The notes: generated from the letters alone by a model not told the origin. A DNA stretch of 64,000 nucleotides from Paenilisteria rustica (GCF_013820765.1 NZ_JABJVM010000017.1:1-64000), one strand, 5' to 3'. Positions 16,361-25,730 are shown, numbered from the stretch's first letter. Program-made: numbers and translations.

Positions 16361-17536
16361 TTATTCAGCCAGCTTCTCTTCCTTCACCGTAAACATCGAT
16401 TTCTGGTAATTGTACCTAATTCCGAGAACCAGACCAATCGCCATCATATTTCCGAGTAACGCACTTCCCCCGTAACTAATAAATGGCAATGGAATACCCG
16501 TAATTGGTAGCAAACCGATGTTCATCCCCACATTCTCAAAAACGTGGAACATAATCATCATGACAACGCCTGTACAAATGTACGAATAGAAAGGAATACC
16601 GATATCAAGCGCCACACGAATAATTTGGTAAATCAACAAGAAATATATCGCTAGCAAAATACTCGCACCGACGAATCCAAAATCGCCACCAATGACTGTG
16701 AAAATAAAATCATTATGGTTTTCCGGAATCGCGATGGCATTGTAACCCGCACCGTTCCCGCCAATTTGACCAGAGCCAATCGCCGTCATCGCTCGCAGCA
16801 CTTGATAACCGCCGCCTTGAGGATCCGATTCAGGGTTAATCCACGTATGAATCCGCTCAAATTGATAGGATTTGAAGCCTAATTTTACGAGCCAGCTTTC
16901 ATGATAGAGTACTAAGTAGAGTAATGTTCCTCCAATTGCAATAATCGAGCCATAAATCGGCACAATGAGTTTCCAGGTGATGCCTGATACGAGAATCATA
17001 CCTGACATAATCGCAATGAAAACGAGACCTGTCCCTAAATCGGGTTGTAACATGATTAAACCAATTGGGATAATCGTAATGATGCCGATTTTGACTAATA
17101 ATAGAAAATCGAGTTTTACTGTGTGCAACTTATATTTCCGATTATGATCCCAAATTACTTTTGCGAGGACGATAATTAGGATAACTTTCACAACTTCCGA
17201 TGGTTGAAGGCTTCCTAAAAACGGAATGATAATCCAACTTTTCGCGCCGTTTACTTCTTTTCCGAAGAACAGTACGAAAACCAACATTAACAGACCAGCA
17301 CCGTAAAAATAGTAGGCCCATTTCGTCAAACGTTCATAATCTAATTGCATAATAACGAAAATAGCAAAGCCACTGACGACAAACCAAACAGCTTGTTTCA
17401 TGACAAAGTTGGCGTTGTATTGCTCATTTGTTAGCTGTGCGCTGTATATTGAAATCATACTGATAACACACAATAACATGAGGGATAACACGATACCATA
17501 ATCAATTCTCGCAGAAATTTTGTTTTGCGAATTCAT
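16361..17536 (-). CDS. rodA: SEDS-family peptidoglycan polymerase (RodA/FtsW type)
   Basis: A 391-residue protein with about ten TM segments. SEDS signatures are LQPDLGTGLVF (the conserved Asp), NHNDFIFTVIGGDFGFVG and ITGIPLPFISYGGSALLGNM. SEDS proteins polymerise glycan strands from lipid II together with a class B PBP. It is one of a tandem pair (59-60% similar by eye) located, as in Listeria, between the ArsC-like gene and hupC; there these are called rodA1 and rodA2. Which paralogue is which rests on position only. Confidence 0.88.
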   Translation of the reverse strand: MNSQNKISARIDYGIVLSLMLLCVISMISIYSAQLTNEQYNANFVMKQAVWFVVSGFAIFVIMQLDYERLTKWAYYFYGAGLLMLVFVLFFGKEVNGAKSWIIIPFLGSLQPSEVVKVILIIVLAKVIWDHNRKYKLHTVKLDFLLLVKIGIITIIPIGLIMLQPDLGTGLVFIAIMSGMILVSGITWKLIVPIYGSIIAIGGTLLYLVLYHESWLVKLGFKSYQFERIHTWINPESDPQGGGYQVLRAMTAIGSGQIGGNGAGYNAIAIPENHNDFIFTVIGGDFGFVGASILLAIYFLLIYQIIRVALDIGIPFYSYICTGVVMMIMFHVFENVGMNIGLLPITGIPLPFISYGGSALLGNMMAIGLVLGIRYNYQKSMFTVKEEKLAE

Positions 17537-17610
17537 TCTTAACGCTCCTTACTGGATGGAATAAGTTATTTTTTCCAAACCTCTGTTACTTTCCATACAG
17601 TTTTAAAAAT

Positions 17611-18768
17611 TTATAAATCCATTGCTTTTGGCGCATTGTAGCGTGCAGATAATACAAGGCCAATTGCCATCAAACTCCCTAACATTGCACTCCCGCCATA
17701 ACTAATAAATAGTAGCGGAATCCCCGTAATCGGCAACATACCGATCGTCATCCCAATATTTTGTAACACATGAAAGAAAATCATCGCTACGACGCCTGTA
17801 CAAATATAGGAATAAAAAGGTATTCCTACATCCAAAGCGACACGAATAATTTGGTAAACTAATAAGAAGTATAACACAATTAAGACGCATGCACCAACAA
17901 AGCCGAAGTCCCCGCCGATAATTGTGAAAATAAAGTCATTATGGTTCTCTGGTATTTCAATCGCTTCATACCCGATACCACTTCCCTGTAATTCCCCGGA
18001 ACCTACCGCCCGCATCGACTTCAAAAGCTGCATCCCCGTGTCTAGCGGATCTTTTTCAGGCTCCAACCAAGAGGTAATCCGGTTAAACTGATATTTCTTA
18101 AATCCAAGCGAAGTCAGGGTACTTGGACTTTTTAGCACGAGCAGAATTAAGGTCGTTCCAATCGCTGCAATACCTCCGAAAACGGGCAGTAGCAAGCGCC
18201 ATGTGATTCCGGATATAAACATCATTCCCACCATAATCGAGATAAGTACGAGCGAAGTTCCCAAGTCCGATTGTAGCATAATCAGCGTAATCGGCGCTAA
18301 GGTCATGAGACTGATTTTTATAAAAAGGTGAAAATCGCTTTTTAGTGTGCGGATGGATGTTTTCTTTGTGTGATCCCAGATAAGCTTCGCGAGCGCGACA
18401 ATCAGGAAACTTTTCATCAATTCGGAAGGTTGGATGTTGATAGCCTCCGTCCCGACCCAGCTTTGTGCCCCTTTTCGCTCGATACCGATGACCGGTGCAA
18501 AAACTAGCAGCAATAAAAAAAGACCGCCGCCGTAGAGATAGTATGCCATTTGTTGCAGTCTGTCATAGTCGAAATATTTCACGATAATTATGATAATAAC
18601 GGTTCCAGCGACAAGCCAAACAAGCTGCCTAACTAGAAAATCCGTTGCGTATTGATTGTTCGTTAAACTTGCGATGTAGATTGCTGCGATGCCGATAAGA
18701 CACAGGCACATAACCAATAAAATGATGGAATAATCTATTTTGGTGCTACTTTCTCGACTGGTATTCAT
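17611..18768 (-). CDS. rodA: SEDS-family peptidoglycan polymerase (RodA/FtsW type), second copy
   Basis: A 385-residue paralogue of the downstream gene with the same topology and motifs (LQSDLGTSLVLISI, ENHNDFIFTIIGGDFGFVGA, ITGIPLLFISYGGSAMLGSLM). The Pro of PLPF is replaced by Leu. A 74-base gap separates the two, so they may be cotranscribed. Tandem RodA copies allow partial redundancy in wall elongation in Listeria. Confident on family, not on division of labour. Confidence 0.87.
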   Translation of the reverse strand: MNTSRESSTKIDYSIILLVMCLCLIGIAAIYIASLTNNQYATDFLVRQLVWLVAGTVIIIIIVKYFDYDRLQQMAYYLYGGGLFLLLLVFAPVIGIERKGAQSWVGTEAINIQPSELMKSFLIVALAKLIWDHTKKTSIRTLKSDFHLFIKISLMTLAPITLIMLQSDLGTSLVLISIMVGMMFISGITWRLLLPVFGGIAAIGTTLILLVLKSPSTLTSLGFKKYQFNRITSWLEPEKDPLDTGMQLLKSMRAVGSGELQGSGIGYEAIEIPENHNDFIFTIIGGDFGFVGACVLIVLYFLLVYQIIRVALDVGIPFYSYICTGVVAMIFFHVLQNIGMTIGMLPITGIPLLFISYGGSAMLGSLMAIGLVLSARYNAPKAMDL

Positions 18769-18865
18769 ATGCGGCCCCCTATGTCCTAATTCTCTTCAAA
18801 TCAACCCTTCTATTATATAAAATTCCAGCCAAGATAGGAAGCTTTTTCATCAAATTCTAATGAAG

Positions 18866-18920
18866 CGAAAAACGGCTCTAGAGGACAAAACAGGGTGCTG
18901 TCTTGGTTTCCTAGAACCGT
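18866..18920 (-). terminator. Terminator of the hupDGC-like operon
   Basis: ACGGTTCTAGG and CCTCTAGAGCCGT arms with an inner ACA/TGT stem, followed by TTTTT in minus-strand reading. Confidence 0.8.
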
Positions 18921-18950
18921 GCTTTATGAATCTTTAAATTATCTTTAACT

Positions 18951-19742
18951 TTACGCATGAAATTTCGTCGAGGCAATTGGCAAAACGCGTAATCCGCGCT
19001 CGGTGGAATGAATTTCAGCTTCGATTTTGAAAATATCGCGTAACAGGGGTTTTGTGAATACTTCTTCGGGCGTGCCTGTTTTTTGGATCGCGCCTTCTTC
19101 GCATACAATGACGTGATCGCTGTACCCTGCTGCTTGGTTTAGATCATGGAGAACGAGAATAATCGACATGTTGAAATCTTGATTGAGTTGTTTTAATAGG
19201 TCGAGTAATTCGAGTTGATGCGAAATGTCAAGATACGTTGTCGGTTCATCTAACAGCAGAATTGGTGTTTTTTGTGCGAGTGCCATCGCAAGCCAAGCGC
19301 GTTGTTTTTCGCCTCCTGAAAGCGTGTGTAGTGGCCTGTATGCGAGTTCCTCTAGGTTGCAAACATTCATTGCCCAATCTACAGCGAGCTCATCCTCTTT
19401 TTCCATTGTGCCGAGCCATGATTTGTACGGCATCCGGCCATAGCTAACAAGATCGCGGACGACGACATCGATTAGGCCGTCTGGTGACTGGGAAAGCATC
19501 GTCATTTCGCGTGCTAGTTTTTTGGCGCTGATAGCATCAATGTCCGTGCCGTGAAGCATGATCTTGCCTTCATTTGGTGCTAGGAGGCGCATAATCAGAC
19601 GCAGAATGGTGGATTTACCCGAGCCATTTGGACCGATGATTGTCGTGATTTTACCTTCTGGAATCTCAAGCTCGAGGTTCTTCATCTCGAAGGAACGCTT
19701 GCGAATGAAAGTGACATTTTGTAGCGTTGTGATGGCGGTCAT
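18951..19742 (-). CDS. hupC: Haem/iron-siderophore ABC transporter ATPase (HupC-like)
   Basis: A 263-residue FecE/FhuC-type ATPase: Walker A GPNGSGKST (about residues 37-45), signature LSGGEKQR, Walker B ILLLDEPTTYLD. Its start overlaps the permease stop as ATGA. With the next two genes it makes an SBP-permease-ATPase operon that corresponds by position to hupDGC of L. monocytogenes, required for haem and haemoglobin iron. Substrate is therefore inferred from synteny. Confidence 0.85.
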   Translation of the reverse strand: MTAITTLQNVTFIRKRSFEMKNLELEIPEGKITTIIGPNGSGKSTILRLIMRLLAPNEGKIMLHGTDIDAISAKKLAREMTMLSQSPDGLIDVVVRDLVSYGRMPYKSWLGTMEKEDELAVDWAMNVCNLEELAYRPLHTLSGGEKQRAWLAMALAQKTPILLLDEPTTYLDISHQLELLDLLKQLNQDFNMSIILVLHDLNQAAGYSDHVIVCEEGAIQKTGTPEEVFTKPLLRDIFKIEAEIHSTERGLRVLPIASTKFHA

Positions 19743-20734
19743 GATGCAACCCTCCCTCTTTGTAATAGGAATAGGAAGAATGGTGCGCCGATCATGGCGA
19801 GCAAGATGCCGACTGGGAGTTCGATTGAGCCGAACCAGCTACGCGCGGCTGTGTCTGCGAACCCGACGAGTAGCGCGCCGCCAATTGCTGACATGGGCAG
19901 AAGATAGCGATAGTCATTACCAATGATGAGTCGGAAAATGTGTGGGACAACGAGTCCGACGAAGCCAATGAGGCCTGCAACGCTTACTGCGACGCCGCTT
20001 AGGAATGCCGCCAACATGATGATGAAGAATCGGTGTTTTTCGACGGAATACCCGAGCAATTTTGCAGCATCATCGCCTAGTAGTAGAACGTTTGACGAGC
20101 GAATCGCGAAGATGCTGAGTGCGAATCCGACAAGCATATATGGCAAAATGAGATTGAGATGGTACCAGCTTTTCCCTGATAGCGTACCGGTCATCCAGGA
20201 AATGATGCTTTGGACGCGGTTGCTGTAGAGGACCATGATGCCTGATGTCATTGCGCCGATGAAGGCATTGATGGCGACACCGGATAAAATAACTCGAAGT
20301 GGTGCCACGCCTTTATCCCAAGCAACAGCGTAAATAAGTAACGCGGTACCGAATGCGCCGAGAAATGCGCCTAAAGGGACGAATTGGCTCAGGGACGGTA
20401 ACACGATGGTAAGGATGATGGCGACAAGCCCACCGCCGGCCGAGACGCCGATCACGCCTGGATCAGCGAGCGGATTTCGCATCACGCCTTGCAATAAGCA
20501 GCCTGCAATCGCGAGTGCTGCCCCGACAAGAAACGCGAGGAACATCCGTGGCAAACGTAGATTCCAAATGAGCTGCGTGGAGAGATCATCGCCGTGCCCC
20601 ATCAATGTTTGCCAAACCTCGGAATAGCTCACCTTCACCGAACCTGTTGTTAAGCCATAAAAGAACACGACGACGAGCAGTAGAATCGTGACGATAAATG
20701 TGATGATTCTTCTTTTTTTACGTGGATCATGCAT
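19739..20734 (-). CDS. hupG: Haem/iron-siderophore ABC transporter permease (HupG-like)
   Basis: A 331-residue FecCD-family permease with about ten TM segments and the family motifs GVMRNPLADPGVIGVSAGGG and GFVGLVVPHIFRL. A single permease gene implies a homodimer. It begins at the last base of the binding-protein stop (TAATG-type overlap), so the operon is tightly coupled. Confidence 0.87.
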   Translation of the reverse strand: MHDPRKKRRIITFIVTILLLVVVFFYGLTTGSVKVSYSEVWQTLMGHGDDLSTQLIWNLRLPRMFLAFLVGAALAIAGCLLQGVMRNPLADPGVIGVSAGGGLVAIILTIVLPSLSQFVPLGAFLGAFGTALLIYAVAWDKGVAPLRVILSGVAINAFIGAMTSGIMVLYSNRVQSIISWMTGTLSGKSWYHLNLILPYMLVGFALSIFAIRSSNVLLLGDDAAKLLGYSVEKHRFFIIMLAAFLSGVAVSVAGLIGFVGLVVPHIFRLIIGNDYRYLLPMSAIGGALLVGFADTAARSWFGSIELPVGILLAMIGAPFFLFLLQRGRVAS

Positions 20735-21711
20735 TATTTACTAACCTGATTCAGTTCATTTGCCATGTAATCGAGCGCTTTTGTAATACGGATGCCAGGA
20801 TTTGTACCGAAAAGATCAGCAGGAAGCACAACGATATTGTTGTTTTTCACAGCAGTTGTGGAATTCCACGCATCGTTTTGCTTCATTTCTTTTTGGAACG
20901 CGAGCTCGGTTTCCTTTTCATCGCCACCGTGAATCATCAAGAAGATAACCTCTGGATCCGATTCGACGATTTTTTCAATATTCAAAGATGCATATTGCGG
21001 AAAATTCTCGACCCCTTTAAAATCCTTAGCCACATTGACACCACCAGCTTTTTCGAGGATATCCCCGCTAAGCGAATTCGGCAATGCTGCATAATTACTG
21101 CCTGGCGCACCGAGTATAAGTAACGCGCGAACTGCCTTTCCTGTTTGTTCTTGCTTTATTTCAGCAACTTTTTGATCGATTTCTTTTTGTAAATTAGTCG
21201 CATCTTTTCCTAGTAATTCGGCCAAAATCGCTTCTTGTTTCTTAATATCCGCGATAGAATTAGCTCCTGTCAAAACGACTTGCGCACCGATTCCTTCCAG
21301 CGCTGGCACGTCTTTCAAATTCTGCTCAGAGCTTGCAATAATAACGTCTGGCGTCAAGGAGGCGATTTTCTCCAAGTTTAAATCGTGCGTATTGCCGACT
21401 TCCGTAGCTTTTAGCGCCGCACTTGGTTCGACACCACTAGCATCCATCGTTTGGCGGCCGATAACCGAGCCTCCAAGCGCATAAACAATCCCCATATCAG
21501 AATTGGTAAGTGTAATTATTCGTTCCGGTTTCTTCGCAAAGTTGACGGTTCTTCCCGCCATATCGGTAATCGTTAAAACCGCAGCTTCCTTAGATATCTT
21601 TTGTTTGCTAGTTGTTTCACTAGTGTCCCCAGAAGAATTCACATCTTTCGGTCCGCATGCCGCTAAAACGAGAAGTAATGAAAATAGACTTATAATTAGA
21701 ATTTTTTTCAT
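20734..21711 (-). CDS. hupD: Haem/iron-siderophore-binding lipoprotein (HupD-like)
   Basis: A 325-residue class III binding protein with lipobox LAAC near residue 19 and a periplasmic-binding fold of the TroA/BtuF kind. The phrase PERIITLTNSDMGIVYALG fits FecB/HupD proteins. It is the first gene of the operon and delivers haem or a related ligand to HupG. I did not find a Fur-type palindrome in the 65-base upstream gap, unlike the YclNOPQ operon. Confidence 0.85.
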   Translation of the reverse strand: MKKILIISLFSLLLVLAACGPKDVNSSGDTSETTSKQKISKEAAVLTITDMAGRTVNFAKKPERIITLTNSDMGIVYALGGSVIGRQTMDASGVEPSAALKATEVGNTHDLNLEKIASLTPDVIIASSEQNLKDVPALEGIGAQVVLTGANSIADIKKQEAILAELLGKDATNLQKEIDQKVAEIKQEQTGKAVRALLILGAPGSNYAALPNSLSGDILEKAGGVNVAKDFKGVENFPQYASLNIEKIVESDPEVIFLMIHGGDEKETELAFQKEMKQNDAWNSTTAVKNNNIVVLPADLFGTNPGIRITKALDYMANELNQVSK

Positions 21712-21776
21712 GCTTTCCTCCTTTTCACGCTCCTTTCTATTGTACTAAAAATCGGGCGCAATGTCTCGCTCTTCTT

Positions 21777-22277
21777 TCAGTAATACAAATAATGCGGCAT
21801 CTCAACACCTTTGTAATACTTCACATACTGCTTATGCCGTGTCATACCAATACGTTCCGCGACTTTTTGAGAAGCCAGATTTGTATCGCGAATCGTGCAC
21901 GTCACCAACTCCGCACCGAGCGTTTCCAGCGCATACTTCTTACAACCAAGCGCAGCCTCTGTCGCAAACCCCTGATGCCAAAATTTCTGCTTCAACAAAT
22001 AGCCAATTTCGAGTACTTCCTCGTCCTCCACTTGTTGCATCGTCAGTCCAATTTGACCAACAAATTCGCCAGTATCCTTCTTAATCACCGCCCACAAACC
22101 AAAGCCCCAGCGCTCATAATTATCCATCTGTTTCGTGAGCCAGCGCTGCACTTCCTCATCTGTAAAAGCACCCTCATAGGCCGTCATCACGCTATCATCC
22201 TGCAATATCTCACACAAATCCGCAAAATCCAATTGATCCAATTCGCGAAAAATAAGTCGTTCCGTTTCTATCATCAA
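21777..22277 (-). CDS. GNAT acetyltransferase (RimJ/RimL type)
   Basis: A 166-residue N-acetyltransferase: ETERLIFREL N-terminal strand, EIGYLLKQKFWHQGFATEA acetyl-CoA loop and NLASQKVAERIGM C-terminal motif. Members acetylate N-termini or small amines. It lies upstream of hupD in the same direction. Substrate unknown. Confidence 0.85.
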   Translation of the reverse strand: MMIETERLIFRELDQLDFADLCEILQDDSVMTAYEGAFTDEEVQRWLTKQMDNYERWGFGLWAVIKKDTGEFVGQIGLTMQQVEDEEVLEIGYLLKQKFWHQGFATEAALGCKKYALETLGAELVTCTIRDTNLASQKVAERIGMTRHKQYVKYYKGVEMPHYLYY

Positions 22278-22294
22278 AAAAATCCCTCCAAATC

Positions 22295-22330
22295 AAAAAG
22301 AGCTTCCGCATCAATGTGCTTGGAAGCTCC
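22295..22330 (-). terminator. Terminator after the MerR/TipA gene
   Basis: GAGCTTCC and GGAAGCTC arms followed by TTTTTGATTT in minus-strand reading. Confidence 0.85.
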
Positions 22331-22340
22331 TCTCATTATA

Positions 22341-23099
22341 TTACTTACTAGTGAAAATGACAATCGCATCACGCAAAAATGCCGCTAAACCAGGTTGATT
22401 TTTATCATAATAAGCCGTGAAGCGTTCATCGTCCACATACATTTGGGCAAGTCCCGCGTGCGCCTCTTTGCTGTACGTATCCCAATACGCCGATAGCCAT
22501 TCTTTATGCAATGCCGCAACAGCTTGCGCTTCTTCACCCGCTGGATCACCCGTCTCAAACGCCACCTGCAAGTCCGTCAAAATCGTCTCTGCAAGCTGAT
22601 TTATCCGTTCCATCTCAGCCTCACTCATACCTTTAAGCTTGGCATTCGACTTCTCAATCTTCTCATCGCCATACTTCTCGCGAATTTCTGCGCCATATTT
22701 TTCCTCATTATCATCTATCATTTTTTGCTTAAAACCTTCAAATTTTTCTTGATCAGTCATTGTTATTCTCCTTTCCGAATGCGCAATCGATTTCTCCACA
22801 TTGCGAATCAGTTCGTCTAATTGTTTTCGTTTATCAAGCAGTTCGACGCGATGTTTCCGGAGAGCTTCTGCCTCGTCAAAATCAGGTTGTTCTAGAATCG
22901 CCTTAATTTTTTCCAAGCTCACATTCATTTCCCGATAAAACATAATCTGCTGCAATCGGTCAACCTCGGTTTGCCCGTAAATCCGATATCCCGATGAATT
23001 GATTCTAGCCGGCTTCAGAATCCCAATTTCATCATAATACCGCAGCGTCCTCGTGCTAACTCCCGCAAGCTGTCCTAGCTTTTGAACCGTATATTCCAT
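22341..23099 (-). CDS. MerR-family regulator with TipAS drug-binding domain
   Basis: A 252-residue regulator: an N-terminal MerR winged helix (residues 1-70, VSTRTLRYYDEIGILKP), a coiled-coil dimerisation helix (80-115) and a C-terminal TipAS antibiotic-recognition domain (about 135-250). TipA/Mta proteins bind amphipathic drugs and activate multidrug genes and themselves. It has a 19-base-spacer promoter of its own. No adjacent pump gene is in the same direction downstream. Confidence 0.88.
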   Translation of the reverse strand: MEYTVQKLGQLAGVSTRTLRYYDEIGILKPARINSSGYRIYGQTEVDRLQQIMFYREMNVSLEKIKAILEQPDFDEAEALRKHRVELLDKRKQLDELIRNVEKSIAHSERRITMTDQEKFEGFKQKMIDDNEEKYGAEIREKYGDEKIEKSNAKLKGMSEAEMERINQLAETILTDLQVAFETGDPAGEEAQAVAALHKEWLSAYWDTYSKEAHAGLAQMYVDDERFTAYYDKNQPGLAAFLRDAIVIFTSK

Positions 23100-23125
23100 G
23101 CGTCTCTCGCCTCCTTGATAACTCT

Positions 23126-23156
23126 ACTTTACACCTTGACGTAACGTGAATGTCAA
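23126..23156 (-). promoter_or_regulatory. MerR-type promoter with 19-base spacer
   Basis: TTGACA (23151-23156) and TAAAGT (23126-23131) are separated by 19 bases that contain the second arm of TTGAC-N11-GTCAA. An overlong spacer with a central palindrome is the signature of MerR-activated promoters, so autoregulation by the TipA-like protein is likely. Confidence 0.75.
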
Positions 23157-23175
23157 TAACTTTTTCAAAAAAATT

Positions 23176-23745
23176 CTACCGATCAAAAACCCACGCATAA
23201 CTAATCGACAAAATTTCGCGAGGTACACCTTTAAAAAGCGCCCCAGTCTGCGTCTTCGCAGGTAATCCTGTTGCATCGATATTTTGCCGTCCCGCGAGCA
23301 TCAGCGCGCGATACAAATGATAGTCACTCGTCACGATGACCGTTTTCCCGAGATCGAATTTGGCCTTACTATTCGCTAAGTTTTCCTCGGTACGCATCGA
23401 TTTATCCTCGACCTCAATCCGAGTGGCCGCAACGCCCTGCGCCACTAAATACTCCTTCATCACACTTGCCTCCGACGCCGATTCATCATCTCCTTGACCG
23501 CCCGACACAACCACTTTCGCCGATTCGTGCTTCTCAATAAATGGAATCGCTGCATCCAATCGTTCCCGCAAAACAGGCATTGGTCGCGCTGGATCATCGA
23601 TTACTTTTGAACCTAAAATAAGGATTGTATCCGGGCTTGACGCTGGTTCCGTCCGCACCCCACTATACATAAAGCCGAGCACGACAGCCACATACACCAC
23701 GCCAATTCCCACTAATGCCAAAATCACTTTTTTCCACAAATTCAT
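23176..23745 (-). CDS. YdcF/SanA/ElyC-family (DUF218) protein
   Basis: A 189-residue protein with an N-terminal TM anchor (residues 6-28) and a DUF218 domain: ILILGSKV, VVVSGGQG, VTSDYHLYRA. Members (SanA, ElyC, YdcF) are linked to envelope integrity, but their reaction is unsettled. It follows a VanZ-family gene by 10 bases, so both are likely one transcript. Confidence 0.85.
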   Translation of the reverse strand: MNLWKKVILALVGIGVVYVAVVLGFMYSGVRTEPASSPDTILILGSKVIDDPARPMPVLRERLDAAIPFIEKHESAKVVVSGGQGDDESASEASVMKEYLVAQGVAATRIEVEDKSMRTEENLANSKAKFDLGKTVIVTSDYHLYRALMLAGRQNIDATGLPAKTQTGALFKGVPREILSISYAWVFDR

Positions 23746-23755
23746 CCTTGTCCAC

Positions 23756-24346
23756 TCATTTCTGTTCTATTATATGTTTATGCGAACTTGAAAAAATACG
23801 GATCATCACGTACCCAATCATAATTCCAGATACATTCAAAAAGACATCTCCCGTATCAAAATACCCTACATGTAGCGCATATTGCAACCCTTCCACGATA
23901 AAAATCATAATCCCCGCTGAAAACAACGCCATCAGGGGTGATAATTTCTTCATCAAAAACCCAATCGGTACAAAAGCAAGTACATTTCCAATCGTAATCA
24001 CCCGCAAGTTCCCCGAAATAAACGTATCCACAAAACCAAACGTATCCGTTGAAACTCCTTGCGCACCAGACGCTTTCCCAAAAAGAAGCCCAATCATAAC
24101 ACCGAAATAAATCACATACGTCAAAACGAGCAGCGACTTATTAATTTTCCAATTGACGAGCTGCACAGCACTTAAATAAAGCATTAACGCCGTCACACCC
24201 ACCGTTATATATCCCATGTGATCCACCACTTCCATCACATCTCTCAAATAAAATTGCAACCATCCTTGAAACCAAATATAGTACATCATGACCGCCGCAC
24301 AAAGGGATAGCACTGGCAGAACCGTCCATATCGTTAACTTTTTCAT
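23756..24346 (-). CDS. VanZ-family membrane protein
   Basis: A 196-residue protein with about five TM segments, a central GNVLAFVPIGFLMKKL and a C-terminal EGLQYALHVGYFDTGDVFLNVSGIMIGY, the conserved VanZ pattern. Intact counterpart of the frameshifted vanZ at 15.7 kb. It heads a two-gene unit with the DUF218 protein. Role in glycopeptide tolerance is inferred from the family. Confidence 0.82.
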   Translation of the reverse strand: MKKLTIWTVLPVLSLCAAVMMYYIWFQGWLQFYLRDVMEVVDHMGYITVGVTALMLYLSAVQLVNWKINKSLLVLTYVIYFGVMIGLLFGKASGAQGVSTDTFGFVDTFISGNLRVITIGNVLAFVPIGFLMKKLSPLMALFSAGIMIFIVEGLQYALHVGYFDTGDVFLNVSGIMIGYVMIRIFSSSHKHIIEQK

Positions 24347-24482
24347 CCTATCTCCTCCTCGTCTTTCTTTCTAGTTCCTAGCATATCATCCAACAATCAA
24401 GGCTTACTAAAAACTTTTTAAAGAAATGTTAAGGTTTTGCCAGCGTAAAAAAGAAGCCTAAGAGCAACACACGCCCCTAAAC

Positions 24483-24516
24483 TTCCTTAAAATCAATAAC
24501 AATCCCAGTTATGGAT
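24483..24516. repeat. Direct repeat, copy 1: duplicated 3' end of the DUF1963 gene
   Basis: The segment TTCCTTAAAATCAATAACAA plus TCCCAGTTAT nearly repeats 25731-25764, where it encodes the last residues (NWDCY) and stop of the DUF1963 protein and its 3' flank. Roughly 1.25 kb separates the copies. Confidence 0.75.
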
Positions 24517-24696
24517 GTCACAGAATGCTAACGTGGTGCCTAAATATTATCCATTTGAATTGAATCTTCTCTGATAATCCTCTCTAATAATTCGATATAT
24601 AATTCTGTACCATACTAATTACGGCGTAGGATCGGTTTATAAGATGCTCAAGAACTCCCAAAATCTAGCTAACATATTATAGGATTCTTCAAAAGA
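24493..24696 (-). pseudogene. Decayed coding region with in-frame stops
   Basis: One minus-strand frame reads protein-like segments (FEESYNMLARFWEFLSIL, WYRIIYRIIREDYQRRF, ending in HNWDCY) interrupted by at least three stop codons. The last residues match the C-terminus of the DUF1963 protein at 25742. It may be a dead small immunity-like gene fused to, or abutting, a duplicated DUF1963 tail. Family not recognised. Confidence 0.5.
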
Positions 24697-24748
24697 GTGC
24701 CTCGTCATTTGCACTCATTTCTGTAGTTAACAACACACAAACGCTATA

Positions 24749-25309
24749 TCAATAAGCGATAATTTCAATATCTTGTACTTTCGTTTTCTTATCATCTTTG
24801 TCAAAATAGAATCTTAATTTTATTTTATTTTCTTTATCCCTGTATTCTACACCAAATCCATACATTTCTAAAAAATTCAACTCTTTATATGATTCTCCAT
24901 AAGCTTGCGTAACGTCAGCAAACGTACTTGACAGATTAATACCCCTACTAGTCAAGACAGAAATATCTGTTGAATCAGCAGGAAGAGTTAATTCTGTAAC
25001 CTCACCATCTTCTATTCGCACATATATCCTATTATTGTCTGTGGCTCGATAAAAATCATTCCTATCAATTTTTTCTGTATCCGCTTTATTCATTTGAGAT
25101 AAAATCTTAATTTGATTTAGACCCTCATTGGACAAATTTATTGATTTTTGAAAAATTCCAGAAAACATAATCGCCCATATTAATACGCCTATAAGTAAAA
25201 TTATTGCTCCAATTATAAATAACCATTTTTTCTTCAGCCACAATAGTACTATGCTTATAATCAATAAGATAACAATTAAAATAATCCCTATTCCAAATAT
25301 ACCAATCAC
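24749..25309 (-). CDS. Unrecognised membrane-anchored protein
   Basis: A 186-residue protein with two N-terminal TM helices (about residues 3-24 and 29-51), then a soluble domain of about 130 residues, charged and probably extracytoplasmic (IYVRIEDGEVTELTLPAD; FGVEYRDKENKIKLRFYFDKDDKKTK). A good GGAGGTGATTGGT-ATG start supports it. I do not recognise the family. Composition is more AT-rich than its neighbours, and it sits between two decayed genes, so it is probably an accessory gene. Confidence 0.7.
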   Translation of the reverse strand: MIGIFGIGIILIVILLIISIVLLWLKKKWLFIIGAIILLIGVLIWAIMFSGIFQKSINLSNEGLNQIKILSQMNKADTEKIDRNDFYRATDNNRIYVRIEDGEVTELTLPADSTDISVLTSRGINLSSTFADVTQAYGESYKELNFLEMYGFGVEYRDKENKIKLRFYFDKDDKKTKVQDIEIIAY

Positions 25310-25367
25310 CTCCGTTACTTACTAGGACTAAACCAGCCTATATGTTTTTGGTACCCTACTGCATTTT

Positions 25368-25670
25368 TTACAATATTTTTAGAGTAACGCCTGTTGTTGA
25401 ACTATTTTTTGTAGAACAGCAACGTTTATTAATATCTGAATCATAATCACTTCGAAAAAAATGGTCAATAATTCTCCAATACACTTTATTTGAATAATTA
25501 CTTCCACCACCAATAAACCTATTGAATCGATGAGGAGTTCATTACAATATCTTGCTTCTTTTTTGTGTATTATGAGGTTTTGTACGATCCTTATTCTACA
25601 ACAAGTACTCCACCATCACCTTCGTAGTTTCAAAACCATTATGCGTCGAAGAACCAATGAATTTTTCATC
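25368..25670 (-). pseudogene. Decayed coding region with in-frame stops (possible toxin-like C-terminus)
   Basis: A single minus-strand frame continues over 100 codons with protein-like runs (DEKFIGSSTHNGFETTKVM; NKDRTKPHNTQKRSKIL; RFNRFIGGGSNYSNKVYW; IIDHFFRSDYDSDINKR) but contains one stop and then a double stop. No intact start is visible. It lies between an orphan membrane protein and the DUF1963 gene. In Bacillus the DUF1963 gene ywqG neighbours polymorphic-toxin genes, so a dead effector is conceivable. Family not recognised. Confidence 0.55.
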
Positions 25671-25730
25671 GCTGTTGCTCTAATATTTTTTCCAATCCCC
25701 CTCTCAATTAAGAAAAAACTCACCCCTAAA

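Noticed and set aside
21712-21776. Fur box upstream of hupD
   Set aside because: No 7-1-7 repeat of the TGATAAT type is visible in the gap.
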